Shown: positions 1-6,800, numbered from the stretch's first letter. The stretch: DNA of 13,753 nucleotides from JBKHJA01 sp046538375 (GCA_046538375.1 JBKHJA010000074.1:1-13753); one strand, 5' to 3'. The notes: generated by a model from the sequence alone, not told the origin. Program-made: numbers and translations.

Positions 1-5
1 AGCTG

Positions 6-32
6 TTCCCCCTCCGAGGACTCGTTGGGGAA
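6..32. repeat. Short nested inverted repeat at window edge
   Basis: TTCCCC (6-11) pairs with GGGGAA (27-32), and CGAG/CTCG (15-18, 21-24) sits inside it. No T-run follows on either strand, so it is not a convincing terminator. It could be the tail of something lying left of the window. The rest of 1-132 holds no recognisable gene, only an 8-base C run at 51-58. Confidence 0.3.
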
Positions 33-52
33 AATTAGCGTGCTGACGACCC

Positions 53-67
53 CCCCCCATCCCTCAC
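53..67. repeat. C-rich 15-mer, copy 1
   Basis: CCCCCCATCCCTCAC occurs here and again, identical and in the same orientation, at 6773-6787. Both copies are intergenic. Copy 1 lies 84 nt before lolA and copy 2 lies just outside the palindromic element. The function is unknown and it may be a remnant of a dispersed repeat. Confidence 0.4.
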
Positions 68-132
68 CCTCTATCACAGAAATAGAAATGCCCCCTTAAA
101 TCAATAAAAAATAGAACCATCCCCGGTATTTC

Positions 133-141
133 TGCTATAAT
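133..141 (+). promoter_or_regulatory. Extended -10 promoter of lolA
   Basis: TGCTATAAT is a perfect extended -10 (TGnTATAAT), with the hexamer at 136-141. No good -35 is visible: TAGAAC at 112-117, with an 18-nt spacer, is only a partial match. Transcription should begin near 148-149, almost on the lolA ATG at 151, so the transcript may be leaderless. Confidence 0.6.
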
Positions 142-150
142 GCAGAGAAA

Positions 151-792
151 ATGACTCACCTGGCTTGTCTTTTTCTCCTTTTATGGCTCCAACTCCCTTA
201 CACGGCTCAGGATATCGCTCTTAAAACAGAGAAAAAGCTTCGCTCTTTTCATTCCATCCAGGCCCATTTTGAGCAGGTCTACTATTCATCCACGGTCTCC
301 ACTCCATTAAGAGAAAAAGGAAATTTTTATTTTAAGAAGCCTGACATGATGAAGTGGGAATACAGGGAACCAGAAGAAAAAATCTTCCTTTACAAACAGG
401 GCGTGTTTCAGTTTTATATCCCGGAAGATAACCAGCTCATTCGCAGTTCCCTCTCTGAACAAGGCCATGAAGCAGAAATTCTTATGCTCCTCTCGGGCAA
501 AAAGCGGCTTCTGGACAGCTACTCCATCGAATTCAGCCCCTTTCCCACAGATCATCCTGATTCCTGGCAAATAAAACTCGATTCCGAACAAAAAGAGGAG
601 TACTCATTCATCCTGCTGGAAATAGATAAAAAAAGATGGCTCATCCAAAAAGCTATCTTTTTTGACTGGGCGGGCAACAAAACAGAATTCCAGTTCTCTC
701 AAATAAAAATCAATGTTTCTCTCTCTCCAGATGTGTTTGACCTGAAGGTCCCTCCTGATGTGGAGATAATCGAAGAATACAGAAATCAATAA
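151..792 (+). CDS. lolA: Outer-membrane lipoprotein carrier protein LolA
   Basis: LolA is the periplasmic chaperone that takes lipoproteins released by LolCDE and hands them to the outer membrane. The 213-residue product starts with a hydrophobic signal segment (about residues 4-18, with a likely cleavage before Gln20) that is unusual in having no Lys or Arg in its n-region. The family hallmark, G-x-F-Y-F-K-K-P-D-x-x-x-W-x-Y, lies at residues 57-71, and the C-terminal third ends in the typical strand pattern F-D-L-x-V-P-P-D-V-E. Length fits the family (about 200). The ATG at 151 has only a weak purine stretch upstream and sits 9 nt past a perfect -10, so leaderless initiation is plausible. 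A 4-codon reading frame (140-154) overlaps the start. It implies a diderm envelope. No other Lol gene is visible. A 51-nt gap separates it from the sigma factor gene. Confidence 0.9.
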   Translation: MTHLACLFLLLWLQLPYTAQDIALKTEKKLRSFHSIQAHFEQVYYSSTVSTPLREKGNFYFKKPDMMKWEYREPEEKIFLYKQGVFQFYIPEDNQLIRSSLSEQGHEAEILMLLSGKKRLLDSYSIEFSPFPTDHPDSWQIKLDSEQKEEYSFILLEIDKKRWLIQKAIFFDWAGNKTEFQFSQIKINVSLSPDVFDLKVPPDVEIIEEYRNQ

Positions 793-813
793 AACCATTT
801 ATTCTGTTTTCCG

Positions 814-842
814 TATAATCCTTTGAGGACAGGGAAGTCCTC
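814..842 (+). promoter_or_regulatory. -10 box and 5' hairpin before the sigma-factor gene
   Basis: A perfect TATAAT (814-819) without a recognisable -35 is followed by GAGGAC (825-830), a loop AGGGAA, and GTCCTC (837-842), a perfect 6-bp stem ending one base before the ATG at 844. The AGGG in the loop lies at Shine-Dalgarno distance (9 nt). If the -10 is used, the stem-loop would be the very 5' end of the mRNA. A regulatory role is inferred. Confidence 0.45.
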
Positions 843-843
843 C

Positions 844-1407
844 ATGGATGAAGATAAAGAACTTATCCAAAGGACGCTCAAGGGTGAAAAAGAGGCCTTT
901 GAAATGATCATCCAAAAATACCAGAATCCTTTACTGAATTACATCGGCCGCATGGTGGGAGAGAGGGAACTTGCCCTTGACTTTACCCAGGAAGTGTTTG
1001 TCAAAACGTACTCCTCCCTTCACTCCTTCAAGCCTCGATACAAGTTCCGCACCTGGCTCTTCAAGATTGCCTCCAACCACGTCATCGACTACTGGCGCAA
1101 GAAAAAAATCAGCACCTTCTCCTTTGACCGATATGGATATAAAGACCAGAACAAACCTTCCTTCCAGATCCCTGATGATGAACCTCCGGTAGCAAAAAAA
1201 TTTGAGCTCTCTGAGCTCAGAGCTAAAATCGAACAGGCTCTAAAAAATGTTCCTCCTTCCTTGAGGGAATTGTTTATCTGGCGGCATGTCAATGAGTTCA
1301 GCTATGAGGAGATGGCAGAAATGAAAGACCTCCCTGTGGGGACCGTTAAAAACAGAGTCTTCCAAGCCAAAGAAATGGTCCGCCAGCTTCTGGAGGAAAA
1401 GATATGA
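844..1407 (+). CDS. ECF-type RNA polymerase sigma factor (sigma-70 family)
   Basis: This is a sigma factor of the extracytoplasmic-function group, 187 residues, with only sigma regions 2 and 4. Region 2 (about residues 18-85) carries the core-binding and -10 elements, including D-F-T-Q-E-V-F-V-K-T-Y and F-R-T-W-L-F-K-I-A-x-N-H-V-I-D. Region 4 (about 125-185) has the helix-turn-helix S-Y-E-E-M-A-E-M-x-x-x-P-V-G-T-V-K-N-R-V. The start chosen is the ATG at 844, with AGGG upstream. A TTG at 823 would add seven residues but has no ribosome binding site. The stop overlaps the next start as ATGA (1404-1407), and GGAGG near the end serves the anti-sigma gene, so the two are translationally coupled. 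It probably controls an envelope-stress regulon and perhaps its own operon. The family is clear but the exact ECF group is not assigned. Confidence 0.92.
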   Translation: MDEDKELIQRTLKGEKEAFEMIIQKYQNPLLNYIGRMVGERELALDFTQEVFVKTYSSLHSFKPRYKFRTWLFKIASNHVIDYWRKKKISTFSFDRYGYKDQNKPSFQIPDDEPPVAKKFELSELRAKIEQALKNVPPSLRELFIWRHVNEFSYEEMAEMKDLPVGTVKNRVFQAKEMVRQLLEEKI

Positions 1408-1982
1408 GATGTCTCGGTATTGCTGAAATTTATCTTTATTTAGAGAAAGAACTGGAAGCAGTGAAGATGAGAGAAATCGAAGATCATCTGGCTTCCTGTC
1501 CAAAATGTCAGAGTGCAGTGGAAGAAAGAAAGGCTCTGCTTCAGGCATCAGAAAGTCTTCCTCTTATGGAAGCACCTCCGGATTTCGCCCGCCATATCAT
1601 GGCCCGGATATTTCCGGAAAAGACTTCCCTCAGGAGGTGGGTAGCGGCCGCAGCTGCTGGTTTCTCCTCGATTCTTCTGCTGTGTTTGACTCTCTTCCTA
1701 ATCTCCGGTTACAATCTTGCCCATCTGCTTTTGAATCTCAAATATTCGGCTTTGAATTTTACCCGGAACTTCTTCATTCTGTTGATTAAAATTGTTAAGC
1801 TGGTTTTTCTTCTTGTCAAAATCATCATTCAATTCTTGGATCTGATACTGGAAAGCTTCCTGCGGCTAACCTCCCTCATCGCTCCTGAGGTTCAGATTGT
1901 CCTTGTCTTTCTTGCCCTGATTCTCTCTGTTTCTCTTATTTATGGGGCGAGGAAAATATTTTTAACGGGAGCAAGAGCATGA
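1404..1982 (+). CDS. Membrane anti-sigma factor with zinc-finger (ZAS/zf-HC2) domain
   Basis: The 192-residue product has an N-terminal ZAS-type domain, with His28-x3-Cys32-x2-Cys35 as the zinc-binding signature. This is the sigma-binding module of many anti-sigma factors and would hold the upstream ECF sigma at the inner membrane. A hydrophobic segment at about 80-101 follows, then an unusually long hydrophobic C-terminal half (about 105-182, two or three more segments). Most ZAS anti-sigmas have one membrane segment and a periplasmic domain, so this looks like a membrane-embedded sensor with little periplasmic mass. It overlaps the sigma gene and the next gene by 4 nt each (ATGA), so the three should be made in fixed ratio. 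The partner assignment follows from adjacency and domain type. The signal sensed is unknown. Confidence 0.85.
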   Translation: MRCLGIAEIYLYLEKELEAVKMREIEDHLASCPKCQSAVEERKALLQASESLPLMEAPPDFARHIMARIFPEKTSLRRWVAAAAAGFSSILLLCLTLFLISGYNLAHLLLNLKYSALNFTRNFFILLIKIVKLVFLLVKIIIQFLDLILESFLRLTSLIAPEVQIVLVFLALILSVSLIYGARKIFLTGARA

Positions 1983-2890
1983 AAAACAAAACAATGGTTT
2001 CGCTGATTTTTATCACCTTCTTCCTCTGTTATGTTCCCCTCCAAGGTCAAGGTTTGGTTTTAAAAAAAGACATCGTGGTGGCCGAAGGCGAAGTCCAGGA
2101 CAATGTGGTGAGCTTTGGCGGCAGCATCCTGATCAAAGGAAAAGTCAAAGAGAGCGTGGTGGCTTTCGGGGGCTCGGTGATTGTCAGCGGCGAAGTGGAA
2201 GAATTGGTGTTAGGATTAGGTGCTGACATAACCTTAAAGCCTTCGGCCTTCATCAAAGGAGATGTGGCATCCATCGGAGGAACACTCAACAAAGAGCCTG
2301 GAGCGCGGGTTGATGGTGATACCATTTACTTCAAGACTTCAGAAGATATAAAAAAGTTTTTGAGAGACAGTTTCGGGGGCCTCTTCTCTATTTCTCTGAT
2401 CCCTCTGCTGCTTATCATAAAATTGATCACCATTTTCATCTGGCTCCTTCTGGCCGTTCTGGTGGCCGCTCTTTTTCCCCGCCAGATTTCCTTCGCTTCT
2501 CTCCAGATCAGAAAATCTTTCTGGCCGATTTCTGGCATAGGACTGTTGAGTTTGGTCATCTTTGTGGGGCTGGTGGTTTTTTCTGCCTTCCTCTCTATCA
2601 TCCTGATAGGAATTCCCATCCTTCTTGCTCTTGTTTTCATCGGAATTATCATCAAGATTTTTAGCCGGGTGGTTTTATTCTACTTCTTTGGCGAAAGTTT
2701 GACCCGTGCTTTCGGCTCAACCAGAATCCATCCCATCATGGCGGTGATCTTAGGGCTGATTATAGTCAGTCTGATCGGCTTCATCCCCATTTTCGGTTTT
2801 CTGTTCAATTTCTGTCTGAGCATAATAGGATGGGGTGTGGTGATCAGGACAAAATTTGGAACCACCGAAAACTGGTTCAGGAAGAAATAA
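1979..2890 (+). CDS. Membrane protein with bactofilin-like beta-repeat region
   Basis: The product is 303 residues. A signal peptide or first membrane segment (about 6-22) is followed by a repeat region (about 30-118) of short turns such as V-V-S-F-G-G-S-I-L-I-K-G-K-V and V-V-A-F-G-G-S-V-I-V-S-G-E-V. This resembles the right-handed beta-helix of bactofilins (polymer-forming proteins). After that come at least four hydrophobic segments (about 138-166, 185-227, 230-240, 253-290). Bactofilins are normally soluble and cytoplasmic, but here the repeats follow a signal sequence, so they are probably periplasmic and anchored by the C-terminal membrane part. The ATGA overlap with the anti-sigma gene makes it the third member of the stress operon. 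It may be the monitored or protective component, which is inference. No enzymatic motif is seen. Confidence 0.7.
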   Translation: MKNKTMVSLIFITFFLCYVPLQGQGLVLKKDIVVAEGEVQDNVVSFGGSILIKGKVKESVVAFGGSVIVSGEVEELVLGLGADITLKPSAFIKGDVASIGGTLNKEPGARVDGDTIYFKTSEDIKKFLRDSFGGLFSISLIPLLLIIKLITIFIWLLLAVLVAALFPRQISFASLQIRKSFWPISGIGLLSLVIFVGLVVFSAFLSIILIGIPILLALVFIGIIIKIFSRVVLFYFFGESLTRAFGSTRIHPIMAVILGLIIVSLIGFIPIFGFLFNFCLSIIGWGVVIRTKFGTTENWFRKK

Positions 2891-2964
2891 ACACAAAGGA
2901 GCAGACTTGTTTTCCAGTGAAAACGAGGTTGGAATAAGAGCGGGATTTGTATTTCGGCTTTATC

Positions 2965-2993
2965 CAGCCCCGTTAGGGTAAAGGCTGTCTTTT
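2965..2993 (+). terminator. Possible terminator after the sigma-factor operon
   Basis: CAGCC (2965-2969) pairs with GGCTG (2983-2987), with an inner CC/GG pairing in the loop, followed by TCTTTT. It lies 75 nt after the plus-strand operon and before the convergent frr operon. The stem is short and imperfect. No clear terminator was found for the minus-strand operon, which ends at 3022. Confidence 0.4.
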
Positions 2994-3021
2994 AGAGAAA
3001 CACGCCAGGCCCTTGGGCTGT

Positions 3022-3579
3022 TTAAATTTCGAGGATCTCTTTTTCCTTGGCAGAGGCAATCTCTTCCAATCTTTTGGAGTATTCATCGATCAGTTCTTTA
3101 AGCCTGTCATACCCCCAATACTTATCGTCTTCTGTTATTTCTTTCTCCTCTTCCAATTCTTCAATCATCTCTTTGCTTTCCCGCCTCATGTTGCGGAGCA
3201 CTGTCTTTTCCTCTTCCAACATCTTCTTGATCCTTTTGGCAATTTCCTTTCTTCTCTCTTCATCCAGAGGGGGAATGGGGATTTTTAACGTTTTTCCGTC
3301 GTTTATCGGATTCAGCCCAAGGTCAGCTGCTCTGACCGCCTTTTCGATGTCTTCCAGCAAGGACGGATCCCACGGCTGAACCGTTATCAGAGTAGGATCA
3401 GGAGCCCCTAGTGTGGCCATCTGGTTTAGGGGGGTTAAGTTGCCATAATATTCCACTTTTATGTCTTCGAAAAGACCCAGATTTGCCCTTCCTGTTCTCA
3501 ATTTACTCATATCCTTCCGAAAACGTTCTACCGAACCCTTCATTTCTTTTTCAAGCTCTCTTAATATGTCTTTAACCAT
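3022..3579 (-). CDS. frr: Ribosome recycling factor
   Basis: RRF works with EF-G to split the post-termination ribosome. The 185 residues match the usual length exactly. The start of the three-helix bundle reads R-x-x-M-x-K-L-R-T-G-R-A (about residues 20-31), the beta domain carries Y-Y-G-x-x-T-P-L-N-Q-M-A (about 44-55), and the C-terminal helices are highly charged (R-K-E-I-A-K-R-I-K-K, then N-M-R-R-E). The ATG at 3579 has AAGGGG about 9 nt upstream. It is the last gene of the translation operon, 69 nt after pyrH. The pyrH-frr order is widely conserved. Confidence 0.97.
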   Translation of the reverse strand: MVKDILRELEKEMKGSVERFRKDMSKLRTGRANLGLFEDIKVEYYGNLTPLNQMATLGAPDPTLITVQPWDPSLLEDIEKAVRAADLGLNPINDGKTLKIPIPPLDEERRKEIAKRIKKMLEEEKTVLRNMRRESKEMIEELEEEKEITEDDKYWGYDRLKELIDEYSKRLEEIASAKEKEILEI

Positions 3580-3648
3580 CCTTAAAACCCCTTGGATATT
3601 GGTTTATCGAATATTCCGATCCCCTTTAAGGATATCTGGAATTCCTGG

Positions 3649-4368
3649 TCAATGCACCAGCGTTCCTACTCTACGGCCTAGAACAGCCTTCTTTATGTTG
3701 CCCCTTTTTTTCAGATTGAAGACGATGATGGGCAGATTATTGTCCTTGCACAAGGATATGGCTGTAGAATCCATCACTTTCAAACCCTTTTTGATCACAT
3801 CTAAATATTTGATAAAGGTGAATTTCTTGGCCTTTTTATCCTTCAGCGGATCAGCCGAATAGACACCATCAACCTTTGTCGCTTTCAGTATCACCTCCGC
3901 CTTGATCTCCAGGGCCCTCAAAGCTGCCGCAGTATCCGTGGTAAAATAAGGACTCCCGATACCGGCGCTGAAGATGACAATTCTCCTCTTCTCAAGATGC
4001 CTGATAGCTCTGCCTCTGATAAAGGGCTCGGCTACGGCTTTGATCTCAACCGCCGAAATATGCCGGCTAACCACTCCCTCTCTCTCTAGAGCATCTTGAA
4101 GAGCAATCCCGTTGATCACAGTGGCCAGCAATCCCATGTAGTCGGCTGACGCTCTATCCATGCCCCCCGTGGCACCGCGCACACCCCTAAAAATATTCCC
4201 CCCTCCGATCATGATGGCTATACAAATACCTAAATCATGGACCTCTTTTATCTCCTGAGCGATGGATTGTGTGGTTTGCAGATCGATGCCGTAATTGTGA
4301 TGGCCTAAAAGAGATTCTCCCGAGAGTTTGAGTAAAATTCTTTGGTAGGCAGGCTGCGCACCAGGCAT
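3649..4368 (-). CDS. pyrH: Uridylate (UMP) kinase
   Basis: This enzyme phosphorylates UMP to UDP with ATP, for pyrimidine nucleotide synthesis. It belongs to the amino-acid-kinase fold and is usually hexameric and GTP/UTP-regulated. The ATG at 4368 gives 239 residues, close to the usual 235-245. Visible motifs are K-L-S-G-E-S (14-19), G-G-G-N-I-F-R-G (55-62), D-Y-M-G-L-L-A-T-V-I-N-G, T-T-D-T-A-A-A-L-R-A and K-A-T-K-V-D-G-V-Y-S-A-D-P (nucleotide-binding side). A longer frame from a TTG at 4398 would overlap tsf by 20 nt and add ten residues with no family match, so it was rejected. The chosen start lies 10 nt after the tsf stop with no good ribosome binding site, so coupling to tsf translation is likely. 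Confidence 0.96.
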   Translation of the reverse strand: MPGAQPAYQRILLKLSGESLLGHHNYGIDLQTTQSIAQEIKEVHDLGICIAIMIGGGNIFRGVRGATGGMDRASADYMGLLATVINGIALQDALEREGVVSRHISAVEIKAVAEPFIRGRAIRHLEKRRIVIFSAGIGSPYFTTDTAAALRALEIKAEVILKATKVDGVYSADPLKDKKAKKFTFIKYLDVIKKGLKVMDSTAISLCKDNNLPIIVFNLKKRGNIKKAVLGRRVGTLVH

Positions 4369-4378
4369 ATTATAAATT

Positions 4379-4975
4379 CTATGATTCGCCCAGTTCAAAA
4401 CGAGCGAATCTACTAATTCTTATGTTTTCACCGAATTTGGCGATGTGAGAAGCAACCAGCTTTTTGACTGAAATCTTATCATCCTTGATGTAAGGTTGAT
4501 CGAGGAGGCACACTTCTTGGAAAAACTTCCCCAGTTTACCCTGGACAATTTTCTCCATGACTTCAGGAGGCTTTTTAGAATCTTTGAACTGATCGCGGAT
4601 GATTTCTTTTTCCTGTTCCAGGATATCTGGGGGAACATCCTGTGAAGAGACGTATTGAGGTCTGGCAGCAGCTATATGCATGGCTATATTCTTGACCAGT
4701 TCCTTAAATTCTTGGTTACGGGCCACAAAATCTGACTCGCAGTTGACCTCAACCAGAACACCAATCTTGCCGCCGAGATGAATGTAGGACCCCACTCTCC
4801 CTTGGGCAGTCTCTCGCCCCATTTTTTCCTTGGCTCGAGCATATCCTTTTTTTCTTAATATAAGGATAGCTTTATCGATATCCCCGCTGCTTTCCTCCAG
4901 GGCCTTTTTGCACTCCATCATGCCAATTCCAGTCCGCTGGCGGAGCTCCTTGACCATATCAGAAGATATTTCCAT
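4379..4975 (-). CDS. tsf: Translation elongation factor Ts (short form)
   Basis: EF-Ts is the guanine-nucleotide exchange factor that recycles EF-Tu from GDP to GTP. At 198 residues it is the short form, like that of Thermus, and lacks much of the duplicated core and coiled-coil of the 283-residue E. coli protein. The N-terminal UBA-like domain (about 5-50) contains V-K-E-L-R-Q-R-T-G-I-G-M-M-E-C-K-K-A-L. The EF-Tu contact segment is G-V-L-V-E-V-N-C-E-S-D-F-V-A-R-N (about 72-87), where D-F-V is the conserved triad. The ATG at 4975 is preceded by GAGGAGAG at good distance. It lies 13 nt downstream of rpsB, a nearly universal pairing. Confidence 0.97.
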   Translation of the reverse strand: MEISSDMVKELRQRTGIGMMECKKALEESSGDIDKAILILRKKGYARAKEKMGRETAQGRVGSYIHLGGKIGVLVEVNCESDFVARNQEFKELVKNIAMHIAAARPQYVSSQDVPPDILEQEKEIIRDQFKDSKKPPEVMEKIVQGKLGKFFQEVCLLDQPYIKDDKISVKKLVASHIAKFGENIRISRFARFELGES

Positions 4976-4988
4976 TTCTCTCTCCTCT

Positions 4989-5789
4989 CTAGGCCGGTTT
5001 TTCTGTAGAAGAGGTGGGGCTTTTTTCTTCCACAGAGGCTTCAGAAGGCTGCTCTTCAGGCTCGGCTTTCTCCTCTTTTTTTTCTTGTTGAAGTTCGCTC
5101 TCTATTTTTTTCTTTTTACCTTCCACAATAGCTTCAGACACTTTGGATGCGAACAATTCGATAGCTCTCACCGCATCATCGTTTCCAGGGATAGGATAAT
5201 CTATGCCCTCTGGATCTCCGTTAGTATCCACCACCGCCACAATAGGAATGTGCAGTTTCTTTGCTTCGTTAATGGCTATCTCTTCCTTGATAGAATCTAT
5301 CACCACCACAGCCCCGGGAAGCTCTGTCATGGTTTTTATCCCCCCCAAATTTTTGGAAAGCTTCCGGTAAACCTTCTCCATCTTGGACTGTTCCTTCTTG
5401 GAGAGAAGATCCCATCTTCCGTCCTCTTTCATCTCTTCCAATTCGATGAGCCTTTCCACACTCCCCCTTATGACATCGAAATTGGTCAGAAGCCCCCCCA
5501 GCCATCTCTGGTTGACATAACTGCCTTCACATTTCAGAGAATACTCTCTGATGAGATCCTGGGCCTGCTTTTTAGTCCCCACCAAGAGTATTTCTTTACC
5601 TTCTTCTGACAAATTTCTGATAAACTGAAGGGCTTCTTTGAAAATCTTGATGGTTTTCTGGAGATCGATGATATAAATCCCGTTCCTCTGTCCAAAGATA
5701 TAGTCCTTCATCTTGGGGTTCCATCTTCTGGTTTGATGTCCGAAATGAACACCAGCTTCCAATAACTCTTTCATGGTTACCGATACCAA
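4989..5789 (-). CDS. rpsB: 30S ribosomal protein S2
   Basis: S2 binds the 30S head-body junction and S1. The family signature G-V-H-F-G-H-Q-T-R-R-W-N-P-K-M lies near the N terminus (about 13-27). Later come L-L-V-G-T-K-K-Q-A, Y-V-N-Q-R-W-L-G-G-L-L-T-N-F, and I-P-I-V-A-V-V-D-T-N-G-D-P-E-G-I-D-Y-P-I-P-G-N-D-D-A. The start is a TTG at 5789 with GGAGG 7 nt upstream; the in-frame ATG at 5774 is too far from any ribosome binding site. The last 40 or so residues form a low-complexity tail rich in Glu, Lys, Ser and Pro, longer than in E. coli S2 (241 aa against 266 here). It is the third gene of the operon, 14 nt after rpsI. Confidence 0.97.
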   Translation of the reverse strand: MVSVTMKELLEAGVHFGHQTRRWNPKMKDYIFGQRNGIYIIDLQKTIKIFKEALQFIRNLSEEGKEILLVGTKKQAQDLIREYSLKCEGSYVNQRWLGGLLTNFDVIRGSVERLIELEEMKEDGRWDLLSKKEQSKMEKVYRKLSKNLGGIKTMTELPGAVVVIDSIKEEIAINEAKKLHIPIVAVVDTNGDPEGIDYPIPGNDDAVRAIELFASKVSEAIVEGKKKKIESELQQEKKEEKAEPEEQPSEASVEEKSPTSSTEKPA

Positions 5790-5803
5790 CCGAAATCCTC
5801 CGT

Positions 5804-6208
5804 TTATCTCTTATGGTATTGAGGTGCCTTACGGGCTCCCAGCAATCCGTATTTCTTTCTTTCTTTGATCCTATCGTCCCTGGTCAACAACCCGGCTCCT
5901 CTCAGAGTCTGCCTTAACTCTCTATTGAATTCCACCAGGGCCCTGGCAATTCCCAACCGAACAGCCTCGGCCTGGCCGTTTTTTCCACCTCCATTGATGC
6001 GAATGAATACGTCAAATTTGTTCTCTGTCTCAGTCAAAAGAAGAGGTTTTTTGATAACCTGTTTTTGACCATCAGAGTGAAAATATTCACCAAAAGGATG
6101 GGATTTTTTATTCACATAAAGAGTGATGTCTCCTTTACCAGGCCGAAGAAAAACTCTGGCAACTGATGTCTTTCGTCTTCCTGTGCCGTAATACTGAATT
6201 AGACTCAA
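5804..6208 (-). CDS. rpsI: 30S ribosomal protein S9
   Basis: S9 sits in the 30S head, and its C-terminal tail reaches the P-site tRNA. The 134 residues show the N-terminal G-T-G-R-R-K-T-S-V-A-R-V (8-19), the central I-x-G-G-G-x-x-G-Q-A-E-A-V-R-L-G-I-A-R-A-L, and the tail L-L-G-A-R-K-A-P-Q-Y-H-K-R. The tail's K-R end is the conserved tRNA-contacting element. The start is a TTG at 6208 with a strong AAGGAGG 5 nt upstream. It overlaps the rplM stop as TTGA, so translation is coupled to L13. The rplM-rpsI pair is near-universal. Confidence 0.97.
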   Translation of the reverse strand: MSLIQYYGTGRRKTSVARVFLRPGKGDITLYVNKKSHPFGEYFHSDGQKQVIKKPLLLTETENKFDVFIRINGGGKNGQAEAVRLGIARALVEFNRELRQTLRGAGLLTRDDRIKERKKYGLLGARKAPQYHKR

Positions 6209-6648
6209 CTTTCCTCCTTAAATCGGTATTCCTGAGGCTTTTGTGCTTGGTGAGGGTGATGCGAACCTCGATACACTTTAAGCTTCTTATACACAGCTCG
6301 ACCGAGCTTATTTTTGGGAATCATTCCCCAAACCGCTTTTTTGATCACCTGTTCAGGTTTTTTTTCTAAAAGCTCTTTCAAAGCTTTTTGTTTGACTCCA
6401 CCGGGATAGCCGGAGTGAGAATAGTATTTTTTCTGATCCATTTTTCTTCCGGTCACTTTTATCTTCTCAGCATTGATCACCACCACAAAATCTCCACTGT
6501 CCATGAAATCGACATACTGAGGTTTCCTCTTTCCCCGCAGCAATACTGCCACTTCGCTGGCCAATCGTCCCAAAATCTTTCCCTCAGCATCCACCAGCCA
6601 CCACCTGTGCTCCAGCTGTTCTCTTTTGGGCACTGTTGTCTTCATCAT
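6205..6648 (-). CDS. rplM: 50S ribosomal protein L13
   Basis: L13 is an early-assembly 23S rRNA-binding protein. The 147 residues contain W-W-L-V-D-A-E-G-K-I-L-G-R-L-A-S-E-V-A (about 16-34), G-D-F-V-V-V-I-N-A-E-K-I-x-V-T-G-R-K and Y-Y-S-H-S-G-Y-P-G-G. The helical stretch V-W-G-M-I-P-K-N-K-L-G-R follows, then K-L-K-V-Y-R-G-S-x-H-P-H-x-A-Q-K-P. Two adjacent ATG codons (6648 and 6645) are possible starts and neither has a strong ribosome binding site. It is the first gene of the translation operon, about 40 nt downstream of the predicted transcription start, which leaves little room for a structured leader. Autoregulation by L13 is known in some bacteria, but no leader structure can be claimed here. 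Confidence 0.97.
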   Translation of the reverse strand: MMKTTVPKREQLEHRWWLVDAEGKILGRLASEVAVLLRGKRKPQYVDFMDSGDFVVVINAEKIKVTGRKMDQKKYYSHSGYPGGVKQKALKELLEKKPEQVIKKAVWGMIPKNKLGRAVYKKLKVYRGSHHPHQAQKPQEYRFKEES

Positions 6649-6693
6649 GACTCTAAACCTTGGTTTTTTTCCCTGAAGGATTAGCGATGATCT

Positions 6694-6722
6694 AAAATAC
6701 TAAATCTTTGGACTATTGTCAA
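6694..6722 (-). promoter_or_regulatory. Promoter of the rplM-rpsI-rpsB-tsf-pyrH-frr operon
   Basis: Read on the minus strand, TTGACA (6722-6717), a 17-nt spacer and TATTTT (6699-6694) form a good sigma-70 promoter. Transcription would start near 6687, about 40 nt before rplM. Confidence 0.7.
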
Positions 6723-6772
6723 CTTCCAGAAGAGCTTAACGGGCATCCATTTCCGTGAAAGGGGCTTCCTCA

Positions 6773-6787
6773 CCCCCCATCCCTCAC
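6773..6787. repeat. C-rich 15-mer, copy 2
   Basis: Identical to 53-67. It lies between the ribosomal-operon promoter and the palindromic element at 6801, within the gene-free stretch 6649-7101. That stretch otherwise holds only the promoter and the element. Confidence 0.4.
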
Positions 6788-6800
6788 TCTTCTCAATCAG

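Noticed and set aside
1..99. Open frame at the left edge as the C terminus of an upstream gene
   Set aside because: It stays open for about 32 codons but its composition is low-complexity (Pro/Ser from the C-run) and nothing is recognisable.
4369..4398. TTG start for pyrH inside tsf
   Set aside because: It adds ten residues with no family match, overlaps tsf by 20 nt and has no ribosome binding site; the ATG at 4368 gives the normal length.
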